DNA of 12,175 nucleotides, from assembly GCA_903928755.1 (NCBI GenBank), contig CAIYSH010000406.1, positions 1 to 12,175 of the forward strand. The letters are read 5' to 3'. The stretch is from an uncultured Alphaproteobacteria bacterium. GTDB lineage: Bacteria; Pseudomonadota; Alphaproteobacteria; Caulobacterales; Caulobacteraceae. The stretch's first letter is position 1; the number at the start of each line of letters is the position of its first letter. The notes under the pieces are model-generated. The model was not told the DNA's origin, made no database searches, and saw only the letters and a program-made list of their open reading frames with translations. Made by a program: the position numbers and the translations under genes. Positions 1 through 6,081 of the stretch are shown here, piece after piece.

Positions 1-2
1 GG

Positions 3-305
3 GCCGACAGCCTGAACCTCTATGCCGCCTTGGCGCCCGTCTCAGTACGGCCTGACCTTCAGAACCGCGGCACGGGCGGGAGACTGGTTCGCGCCGGTCT
101 GGACGCCGCCAAGGAGTTCGGTGCGGCGGCCGTCATCGTCCTGGGTCACCCCGACTATTACCCCAGGTTCGGCTTCAGCACCGAAGCGGCACGGGGTCTG
201 AAGTGCGCCTTCTCCGGCCTGCCTGCCTTCATGGCGACAGCCGTGGAACCAGGTGCCCTGGATGGTGCCTTGACCGTCGTCTATCCGGACGCCTTCGGGA
301 TCTAG
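3..305 (+). CDS. GNAT family N-acetyltransferase, C-terminal part (5' end outside window)
   Basis: The reading frame is open from the left edge to a TAG at 303-305, giving about 100 residues of C-terminal sequence. It contains the acetyl-CoA pyrophosphate-binding loop of GNAT enzymes (Q-N-R-G-T-G-G, about residues 20-26, following a V-R-P-D-L lead-in). Further on is a G-H-P-D-Y-Y-P-R-F-G-F segment, typical of the YhbS-like (COG3153) branch. Such enzymes move an acetyl group from acetyl-CoA to an amine, but the substrate cannot be read from this fragment. The N-terminal half, with the real start, lies to the left. The in-frame TTG at position 30 falls inside the domain just before the acetyl-CoA loop, so it is not a credible start. 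The stop codon overlaps that of the convergent carbonic anhydrase gene. Confidence 0.85.
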   Translation, partial: ADSLNLYAALAPVSVRPDLQNRGTGGRLVRAGLDAAKEFGAAAVIVLGHPDYYPRFGFSTEAARGLKCAFSGLPAFMATAVEPGALDGALTVVYPDAFGI

Positions 306-1159
306 CTACGGCCCATTGCCGGGGTCACCTTGCCATCGTCGAGATCGTATCTGGCCGCGACGATCTTGAGTTTGCCCGCCAGGACACGGGCCCGAAGGGG
401 TGGGCTCCTCGAGAATATGTCAGCGGCAGCATAGGCGGCATTCAGCGCAACCGCGGAGTCCAGACGATCAGGCATGCCCTGCGGAACCGCCTTTACGGCA
501 GGTGCGATCATATTGGCCAGGACGCTGATCAGGGTACCGCGATCTTCTTCCGAAGGGTTGCCGTCCAGGGCATCCATGGTCGCCTTGACCGCGCCGCACC
601 TTTCATGCCCGACCACGACGATCAGGGTCGAGCCAAGATGGATGACGGAATATTCCAGAGACGCCAGCACGGCATCATCGACGACATTGCCTGCCACCCG
701 GGTGACAAAGAGGTCGCCAAGGCCCTGGTCGAAAATCAGCTCGGGGGCGACACGGCTGTCTGCGCAGGCCACAATCGAGGCAAATGGCTTCTGGGCCTTG
801 GCAACATCCGCCCGGCGGATCATGTCCATATCAGGATGGGCCGCAAACCCTGCCGCATAGCGCGCATTGCCCTGCATCAGCCTGGCCAGGGCGAGTTCGG
901 GATCCATGCCGGGCTCAAGTTCCGCATGTGGTGGCCCAGCGGTCTCATGCGGTGCCGGCGCAGGTGGTGCGGCTTTCGGCTTTGGCTTCGGCCGTCCAAG
1001 CCGGGGTTTGGGTGGTCCTGGAGGCGGTGCGTCGGGACCATGTCCGCCAATCAGCGGATCTTCGGCCATCGCCGCTCCAGCCGCGAGCAGAACGGCACCG
1101 AAGCCAAGGACCAGGCTACGCCGGGAAGTAACGGTCTGACGGTGGATCCGGGTCGTCAT
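302..1159 (-). CDS. Beta-class carbonic anhydrase with Tat signal peptide
   Basis: A zinc enzyme interconverting CO2 and bicarbonate, predicted to be exported to the periplasm. With the ATG at 1159 it has 285 residues. An N-terminal twin-arginine signal (S12-R13-R14-S-L-V followed by a hydrophobic stretch and A-M-A, cleavage near residue 32) precedes a Pro/Lys-rich linker at about 45-72. The beta-CA domain follows, with the C-A-D-S-R motif (Cys132, Asp134, Arg136), G-D-L-F-V-T-R-V-A-G-N, and G-H-E-R-C-G-A-V (His185, Cys188). Cys132, His185 and Cys188 are the expected zinc ligands and Asp134-Arg136 the usual dyad. I chose the ATG at 1159 because a GGAG lies 6 nt upstream and it gives a normal Tat n-region. 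An in-frame ATG at 1198, with AGGA 5 nt upstream, would add 13 residues and cannot be excluded. The gene lies 96 bp downstream of the sleB-like gene on the same strand, so cotranscription is possible. Confidence 0.92.
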   Translation of the reverse strand: MTTRIHRQTVTSRRSLVLGFGAVLLAAGAAMAEDPLIGGHGPDAPPPGPPKPRLGRPKPKPKAAPPAPAPHETAGPPHAELEPGMDPELALARLMQGNARYAAGFAAHPDMDMIRRADVAKAQKPFASIVACADSRVAPELIFDQGLGDLFVTRVAGNVVDDAVLASLEYSVIHLGSTLIVVVGHERCGAVKATMDALDGNPSEEDRGTLISVLANMIAPAVKAVPQGMPDRLDSAVALNAAYAAADIFSRSPPLRARVLAGKLKIVAARYDLDDGKVTPAMGRS

Positions 1160-1255
1160 CGATGGCTCCAGACTTGAATTCTGGTCCCGACCTATCATCA
1201 GAGTCCTAATGGGCCGTTCACCGACTTTCCGGTGGTCTGGCCAGGATCGACATCA

Positions 1256-2410
1256 TCAAGGTTTCGCCGGATCCGGGGAAGTGTCTTCGGCATCGCCTTT
1301 TTCCAACCTCGCCAGGGCAGCATTGATCTGCTGGATTTCCTCCGGCGTGGGTCTGCGTCGACTGGGGATCAGCGTGCCCTGGATGCGCATGCGCTGACCG
1401 CCTGCAGCCATGGGATCGGTTACCGTGTAGGTCCTGACCTCGCCTGCCGCGCCAAGGCTGACTTCCCGCCCGGCCGGCAAGCCTTCGGCTGCAGGGTCCA
1501 GAAGGCCCTGGGTGCGGACATCAAGGCTGCCCAGAATGGCCGGTGAAACATAGGCTTCACCACCGGCATAGCGCCCCGCGAAGGCCCGCGTTTCACCCCC
1601 TGGCCCCGTCCAGCGATAGAATATGTGCTGACCCAGCTTGACCAGCTTCACCAGGGTCGGGGCCCAATAGGGAAAGACATATCCAGCATGATAGTGGGTG
1701 GCTGTCCCGACTTCCTTGACCACATGGCCACCGAGCGCGGCCCGGGCAATGGATTCGGCCTGACTCCAGAGCGCCGGGACGGGCGGGCGGTCCAGGGAAC
1801 CGTCGCAGGCAAACGTAAACTGGCAACCCGTTGTCCGCGAAGCACCCTGATAGACCACTCCACAGACTGACTTCGGATAGGCCGGATGGCGCAGCCGGTT
1901 AAGGACGACCTGAGCGATCGCCTCCTTGCCGATCCTGGGCTCCTGGCCGGCCTCATAATAGACGGCCTGGGTGAGACAGGTCATGGCCCGGCCGGTATCA
2001 TCCACCGATGCCGTCAGGACAAAAGGCCTCATGGGGCGAATTGGCAGGGTCGAGAAAGGGCGCAAGGCGTTGAGGTCTTCCGCCACCTCAGGACTGGGGG
2101 GCAGGGAAAATCCCGGATCCGGAACCCTGCCAAGATCGAGGACAGCCCAACCAGAAGGGCGTCCCCAGAAGTCCCTTTTCCGGCCAGGCATCCGGCGATC
2201 AGCCAGGCTCAGGACACCTGGCGGGATATCGGCCTTCAGGCGGTTCAGATTACGCTCGGAAAAGGTCTCATGTGCTGATGCCGCAACCGGCACAATGTCC
2301 CTGGTTCGCGCCGTCCAGGACGCGGGCACACAAGCGCTGACCGCCAGACCCATCCCGACGGCGACCATGACATGACGGAGAGAGAACAGAACCCAGATAT
2401 CCTCTGACAA
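1256..2410 (-). CDS. SleB-type cell wall hydrolase (Hydrolase_2), probable lipoprotein
   Basis: Likely a lytic transglycosylase/amidase-type peptidoglycan hydrolase related to the SleB catalytic domain. It has 384 residues from the TTG at 2410. The catalytic domain spans about 142-266 and starts C-L-T-Q-A-V-Y-Y-E-A, with Glu153 the expected catalytic acid. It continues through A-Q-V-V-L-N-R-L, T-G-C-Q-F-T-F-A-C-D-G-S, T-A-T-H-Y-H and H-I-F-Y-R. Near the N-terminus a hydrophobic stretch ends in V-S-A-C (Cys27), a good lipobox, which suggests anchoring to a membrane facing the periplasm. Residues 28-140 and the tail after 270 are low-similarity extensions. The start is uncertain. TTG 2410 keeps a basic residue before the hydrophobic stretch, whereas ATG 2368 has no Shine-Dalgarno and gives a very short signal. 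The usual Y-Y-E-A-R-G-E reads Y-Y-E-A-G-Q-E here. A paralogue lies at 6082-7137. The function in growth or division is not known from sequence. Confidence 0.88.
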   Translation of the reverse strand: MSEDIWVLFSLRHVMVAVGMGLAVSACVPASWTARTRDIVPVAASAHETFSERNLNRLKADIPPGVLSLADRRMPGRKRDFWGRPSGWAVLDLGRVPDPGFSLPPSPEVAEDLNALRPFSTLPIRPMRPFVLTASVDDTGRAMTCLTQAVYYEAGQEPRIGKEAIAQVVLNRLRHPAYPKSVCGVVYQGASRTTGCQFTFACDGSLDRPPVPALWSQAESIARAALGGHVVKEVGTATHYHAGYVFPYWAPTLVKLVKLGQHIFYRWTGPGGETRAFAGRYAGGEAYVSPAILGSLDVRTQGLLDPAAEGLPAGREVSLGAAGEVRTYTVTDPMAAGGQRMRIQGTLIPSRRRPTPEEIQQINAALARLEKGDAEDTSPDPAKP

Positions 2411-2505
2411 GGGACCTGGGTCCTAACACATCAGGAGCCTGTCCTCACCGGGAACGGGGCGAAAAAACGACTTGGCACCAGATGACCACAGGTCTATACC
2501 TCCTT

Positions 2506-2534
2506 CTGACAGTTTTGCTCATTTAGAGCATATC
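2506..2534 (+). promoter_or_regulatory. Operator-like inverted repeat 1 with candidate nadA promoter
   Basis: TGCTC (2516-2520), five bases, then GAGCA (2526-2530) form a perfect 5-bp inverted repeat. The same arms, spacing and flanks (TTT before, TAT after) recur 70 bp downstream. A -35-like CTGACA (2506-2511) and a -10-like CATATC (2529-2534) are separated by 17 bp with the repeat between them, so a bound protein would block RNA polymerase. The promoter call is weak on its own; the duplicated repeat is the strong part. Alphaproteobacterial NAD operons have been proposed to be controlled by a repressor named NadQ, but I cannot confirm its motif from the sequence alone and no regulator gene lies in this window. 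Confidence 0.5.
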
Positions 2535-2583
2535 TGCGGCGCCAGGGCGACAAGAGCTTCGGGCGCTTTTTTGAGGCGGGTGA

Positions 2584-2603
2584 TTTGCTCATTGTGAGCA
2601 TAT
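2584..2603 (+). promoter_or_regulatory. Operator-like inverted repeat 2 just upstream of nadA
   Basis: The palindrome TGCTCATTGTGAGCA (2586-2600) has 6-bp arms around a 3-bp centre. It matches repeat 1 over the whole 20-bp block except two central bases. It sits immediately before the nadA Shine-Dalgarno. Bound protein here could act as a transcription roadblock, or cooperate with repeat 1 by looping over 70 bp. Its last bases overlap the in-frame ATG at 2602, which argues that this ATG is not the translation start. Confidence 0.6.
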
Positions 2604-2609
2604 GGAGGA
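2604..2609 (+). promoter_or_regulatory. Ribosome binding site that decides the nadA start
   Basis: A GGAGGA core lies 7 nt before GTG 2617 and 4 nt before GTG 2614. The upstream ATG at 2602 overlaps this motif and has no Shine-Dalgarno of its own. This favours GTG 2617 as the nadA initiation codon. Confidence 0.7.
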
Positions 2610-2616
2610 TCCCGTG

Positions 2617-3687
2617 GTGCAACTGACGTTCACGCCCGAGGTTGAGGCCTCGACCCATGCGGCCTGGGAAAAGGTCAGATCCCACATCACACCGATGGAA
2701 TGGCGCGTCCAGGCCCCGCTGATAGAGGCGATCAATCGTCTGAAACGCGAGAAGAACGCCGTCATCCTGGCGCACAATTACATGACACCCGAAATCTTCC
2801 ATGGTGTCGGCGACTTCGTGGGTGACAGCCTGGGTCTGGCCAAGGAAGCGGCACGGTCCAACGCGAAAATCATCGTCCAGGCTGGCGTCCATTTCATGGC
2901 CGAGACCTCGAAAATCCTGTCACCGGACAAGACCGTGCTGATCCCTGACCTTCAGGCAGGCTGCAGCCTCGCATCCTCCATCACCGGCGCTGACGTCCGC
3001 CTGATCAAGCAACGCTTTCCGGGCCTGCCTGTGGTTACCTATGTGAACACGACGGCGGATGTGAAGGCCGAGACGGATGTCTGCTGCACAAGCGCCAATG
3101 CCGTCCAGATTGTCGAGCATGTGGCCAGGGAATGGGGCACTGACCGGGTCATCCTGATTCCAGACGAGTTCCTCGCCCGTAATGTGGCCCGACAGACAGA
3201 TGTGAAGATCATTGCCTGGAAGGGTCGATGCGAGGTCCATGAGCGGTTCAACGCCTCAGACATCCGTGACCTCAAGGCCGCCTATCCCGGTGCCGAAATC
3301 CTCGCGCACCCGGAATGCCCCACCGAAGTCATCGAAGCCTCGGATTTCACCGGCTCAACGGCCGCGATGAATGACTATGTCCTGACCCGCAAGCCAAAGC
3401 AGGTGGTGCTGATCACCGAGTGCTCCATGGCCGACAATGTGGCAGCGGATGCCCTGGACACCCAGTTCATCCGCCCCTGCAATCTGTGCCCTCACATGAA
3501 AAGGATCAGCCTCGAGAACATCTACGAGGCCCTGCTGCATGACCGGCATGAGGTAACCGTGGACGCCGCCATCGCTGAACGCGCCCGTCTGGCAGTGCAG
3601 CGTATGGTCGACTTGCCGCCGCCGCTGGTTCCAGCCCGCTATGACCTGGTCAAGGCCCGCCACCATGTCGATGTGGAGCTGATCTGA
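2617..3687 (+). CDS. nadA: Quinolinate synthase (type with [4Fe-4S] cluster)
   Basis: Condenses iminoaspartate with dihydroxyacetone phosphate to quinolinate, the second step of de novo NAD synthesis, in the cytoplasm. It has 356 residues from GTG 2617 (361 from ATG 2602), a normal family length. In the 361-residue numbering, visible motifs are A-H-N-Y (57-60), G-D-F-V-G-D-S-L, A-G-V-H-F-M-A-E-T, A-G-C-S-L-A (Cys121), D-V-C-C-T-S-A-N-A (Cys161/162), H-P-E-C-P, a S-T motif at 252-253, and C-N-L-C-P-H-M-K (Cys293, Cys296). The cysteines of the A-G-C, C-T-S-A-N and C-P-H-M-K motifs are the expected ligands of the oxygen-sensitive cluster that performs the dehydration. GTG 2617 is preferred because GGAGGA lies 7 nt upstream, while ATG 2602 lacks a Shine-Dalgarno and overlaps an operator-like palindrome. 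It is the first gene of nadABC; its TGA shares one base with the nadB ATG. Confidence 0.97.
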   Translation: MQLTFTPEVEASTHAAWEKVRSHITPMEWRVQAPLIEAINRLKREKNAVILAHNYMTPEIFHGVGDFVGDSLGLAKEAARSNAKIIVQAGVHFMAETSKILSPDKTVLIPDLQAGCSLASSITGADVRLIKQRFPGLPVVTYVNTTADVKAETDVCCTSANAVQIVEHVAREWGTDRVILIPDEFLARNVARQTDVKIIAWKGRCEVHERFNASDIRDLKAAYPGAEILAHPECPTEVIEASDFTGSTAAMNDYVLTRKPKQVVLITECSMADNVAADALDTQFIRPCNLCPHMKRISLENIYEALLHDRHEVTVDAAIAERARLAVQRMVDLPPPLVPARYDLVKARHHVDVELI

Positions 3688-5201
3688 TGGCAGAGCGGCG
3701 TCACTTCGACGGCGTGCTCATTGTCGGCGCAGGCCTGGCCGGACTGTCGGCAGCCCTCGCGGCTGCGCCGACCCGGGCGCTGGTCCTGACCGGCGCACCG
3801 CTGGCCAAGGGCTGTTCATCGGCCTGGGCTCAGGGCGGCATGGCAGCAGCCCTGGGTGTTGACGACCTCCCCGCCCTGCATGCCGTGGACACAGTCCAGG
3901 CAGGGGCCGGCCTGGTTGACCCCGTCATGGCGGCCCTGCTGGCTGCAGAAGGCCCGGATGCCGTAAGACGACTGGCCGCGCTGGGCGCACCCTTCGACCG
4001 CACCGGCGACGGTGACTTCGCCCAGAGCCTTGAAGCTGCCCACAGCCGGGCCCGGGTTGCCCGTGTGAAGGGCGATCAGGCGGGCCGGGGCATCATGGAT
4101 GCCGTCGTAAGGTCCGTGCTCTCTGCCGGGCATGTTGAGGTCCGCACCGACGCCGTGCTGCGGGGGCTGCTGCAGCAGCCGGACGGCGGCATTGCAGGGG
4201 TGGTCGTGCAGATGGACGGGCGGCTTGTCGAGATCATCGGTTCCGCCACAATTCTGGCCACGGGCGGGATTGGCGGGCTCTATGAGGTTACGACAACGCC
4301 CGCCGAACTACAGGGCGATGGCCTGGCCCTGGCAGCCCTGGCGGGTGCCCGGATCGGAGATCCGGAATTCGTACAGTTCCACCCGACGGCCATAGACATA
4401 GGCCGTGACCCTGCTCCCCTGGCAACCGAAGCCCTTCGGGGCGAAGGCGCCAAACTGATCAACAGGGCCGGCGAAGCCTTCATGGACGCCTACCATCCAG
4501 ATGCTGAACTGGCCCCGCGGGATGTCGTGGCCCGCGCCATCCATGCCGAGCGGGCTGCCGGTCGTGGTGCCTTCCTTGACGCCCGCACAGCTGTGGGCGC
4601 GCATTTCCCCGAGGCCTTTCCGGCCGTTTTTGCGGCCTGCCTGTCCGGCGGTGTCGATCCGCGGCGTGAGCCCATTCCGGTCGTCCCGGCCTGCCATTAC
4701 CACATGGGTGGCATCGTTACGGACGCCGAAGGCGCAACCACCCTGCCAGGTCTTTTTGCGGCGGGAGAATGCGCTTCAACAGGCGTTCACGGTGCAAACC
4801 GGCTGGCGTCAAATTCCCTCGTAGAGGCGGCCGTCTTCGGTGCCAGGGCCGGGCGTGCGGCTGCGACATGGACCGCGGCACCCGGCAAGGTCCTGCACCG
4901 GATCCTTCTCAATCCCCTTGCCGAACCCCTGCTTCAGGATCTGCGTCGAGCCATGAGCACGAATGCCGGGGTCCTGAGGGACGCTGCGGGCCTGCTGGAG
5001 CTCCTGGCCCTCATTGACCGTATGGAGCTCAACCAGGGCCCCTGTGGTGCTCTGATCGCCGCCCGCCTGGTCGCAGCCTGCGCCCTGGCGCGCCAGGAAA
5101 GCCGGGGAGGTCATTATCGCAGCGACTACCCAGGGCAGGTGCAGCCAGCACGGACGCTGATCACCCTGAAGGGCGGTGTCATGGAAAGTCTTGCAGCATG
5201 A
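3687..5201 (+). CDS. nadB: L-aspartate oxidase
   Basis: An FAD enzyme that oxidises L-aspartate to iminoaspartate, the substrate of NadA; the unstable product makes their pairing sensible. It has 504 residues, a usual length. The N-terminal dinucleotide-binding motif is V-G-A-G-L-A-G-L (13-20). Then come S-S-A-W-A-Q-G-G-M-A-A-A (44-55), H-S-R-A-R-V and G-D-Q-A-G-R-G (119-135), I-L-A-T-G-G-I-G (189-196), F-V-Q-F-H-P-T (228-234), T-E-A-L-R-G-E-G (247-254), A-P-R-D-V-V-A-R-A (276-284), C-H-Y-H-M-G-G-I (336-343) and the FAD-contacting G-E-C-A-S-T-G-V-H-G-A-N-R-L-A-S-N-S-L (360-378). The C-terminal E-S-R-G-G-H-Y-R-S-D-Y-P is also typical. Arg and His of the A-P-R-D and H-Y-H-M-G-G motifs are the expected substrate-binding residues. 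The start overlaps the nadA stop (TGATG) with GGAG 8 nt upstream inside nadA, pointing to translational coupling. The stop overlaps the nadC start. Confidence 0.97.
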   Translation: MAERRHFDGVLIVGAGLAGLSAALAAAPTRALVLTGAPLAKGCSSAWAQGGMAAALGVDDLPALHAVDTVQAGAGLVDPVMAALLAAEGPDAVRRLAALGAPFDRTGDGDFAQSLEAAHSRARVARVKGDQAGRGIMDAVVRSVLSAGHVEVRTDAVLRGLLQQPDGGIAGVVVQMDGRLVEIIGSATILATGGIGGLYEVTTTPAELQGDGLALAALAGARIGDPEFVQFHPTAIDIGRDPAPLATEALRGEGAKLINRAGEAFMDAYHPDAELAPRDVVARAIHAERAAGRGAFLDARTAVGAHFPEAFPAVFAACLSGGVDPRREPIPVVPACHYHMGGIVTDAEGATTLPGLFAAGECASTGVHGANRLASNSLVEAAVFGARAGRAAATWTAAPGKVLHRILLNPLAEPLLQDLRRAMSTNAGVLRDAAGLLELLALIDRMELNQGPCGALIAARLVAACALARQESRGGHYRSDYPGQVQPARTLITLKGGVMESLAA

Positions 5202-6043
5202 TCCCACCCCTTCCCGATCTGCTCATTGACCCTGTCGTCCGCGCGGCCCTGGCCGAGGATCTCGGGCGGGCTGGCGACATTACTGCCATGGCCTGCATTC
5301 CGGCCGAGGCACGCCTGGATGCCGTGTTCGCCGTTCGGGGGCGAGGGGTCACATCTGGTCTCGCCTGTGCACGCCTTGCCATTCTGGCCATGGACCCAAC
5401 CGCCCGTTTCGAGACCCTTATGGAAGATGGCGCTCAGCTGGAACCGGGCACCATTGTGGCCAGGGTATCGGCACAGGCGCGCGCCCTGCTGTCGGCAGAA
5501 CGGACGGCCCTGAACCTTCTGGGGCGTATGTCCGGAATTGCGACCCTGACCCGTGCCTATGTGGACGCAGTCGCTGGAACCGGCGCACGGATCGTCGATA
5601 CCCGGAAGACCACGCCTGGCCTGCGTCATCTGGAGAAATACGCCGTGCGCTGCGGTGGCGGGGTGAACCACCGCTTTGGTCTGGATGACGCCATACTGAT
5701 CAAGGACAATCACGTGGCCGCCTGCGGCGGGGTTGGCGAGGCGCTGACACGCGCCCGGGCCTTCGCCGGTCACTTGATGAAGATAGAAGTGGAGGTCGAC
5801 AGCCTGGTTCAACTGGAAGAAGCCCTGAGGCACCAGCCAGATGTCGTCATGCTGGATAACTTCACCCTTGAAGACCTGCGGATGGCCGTCACCATGACCG
5901 CGGGCACCGTGACCCTGGAGGCTTCGGGCGGGGTAAACCTGCAGACGGTCCGCGCCATAGCCGAAACCGGGGTGCAGGTCATCAGCGTCGGGGCATTGAC
6001 CCACTCCGCTCCAGTTCTGGATATCGGTCTGGACGCCGTCTAG
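5198..6043 (+). CDS. nadC: Nicotinate-nucleotide pyrophosphorylase (carboxylating), quinolinate phosphoribosyltransferase
   Basis: Converts quinolinate and PRPP to nicotinate mononucleotide, CO2 and pyrophosphate, the last step of the quinolinate branch. It has 281 residues, a normal length. The N-terminal A-L-A-E-D-L-G-x-x-G-D-I-T (17-29) is diagnostic. It is followed by E-R-T-A-L-N-L-L-G-R-M-S-G-I-A-T (101-116), the PRPP/quinolinate site D-T-R-K-T-T-P-G-L-R (134-143), K147, H158-R159, I-K-D-N-H (168-172), E-V-E-V-D-S-L, M-L-D-N-F (218-222), E-A-S-G-G-V-N (241-247) and V-I-S-V-G-A-L-T-H-S (261-270). All basic residues expected in the anionic active site are present. The ATG overlaps the nadB TGA by four bases (ATGA), so the protein is probably made by translational coupling. 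It is the last gene of the operon; 38 bp separate its stop from the convergent sleB-like gene, and I see no convincing terminator there. Confidence 0.97.
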   Translation: MIPPLPDLLIDPVVRAALAEDLGRAGDITAMACIPAEARLDAVFAVRGRGVTSGLACARLAILAMDPTARFETLMEDGAQLEPGTIVARVSAQARALLSAERTALNLLGRMSGIATLTRAYVDAVAGTGARIVDTRKTTPGLRHLEKYAVRCGGGVNHRFGLDDAILIKDNHVAACGGVGEALTRARAFAGHLMKIEVEVDSLVQLEEALRHQPDVVMLDNFTLEDLRMAVTMTAGTVTLEASGGVNLQTVRAIAETGVQVISVGALTHSAPVLDIGLDAV

Positions 6044-6081
6044 GTCAGCCGGGGTCAGTGCCCGGGGCGAATGACCAGGTA

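Noticed and set aside
203..1177. Plus-strand open frame (324 codons) over the carbonic anhydrase
   Set aside because: It is the antisense of a gene with intact zinc-ligand motifs. Its product is Arg/Gly/His-rich with no recognisable fold and no good ribosome binding site.
2411..2424. GGACC-TG-GGTCC palindrome beside the first sleB-like start
   Set aside because: A 2-nt loop cannot form a normal hairpin, and there is no second copy or other support for an operator.
5126..6004. Minus-strand open frame (292 codons) opposite nadC
   Set aside because: It is antisense to the conserved nadC and crosses the nadB-nadC junction; there are no protein motifs.
6048..6066. CCGGG...CCCGG hairpin between nadC and the sleB-like gene as a bidirectional terminator
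   Set aside because: The stem is only 5 bp with no T-tract on either side, which is easily expected by chance in this GC-rich spacer.
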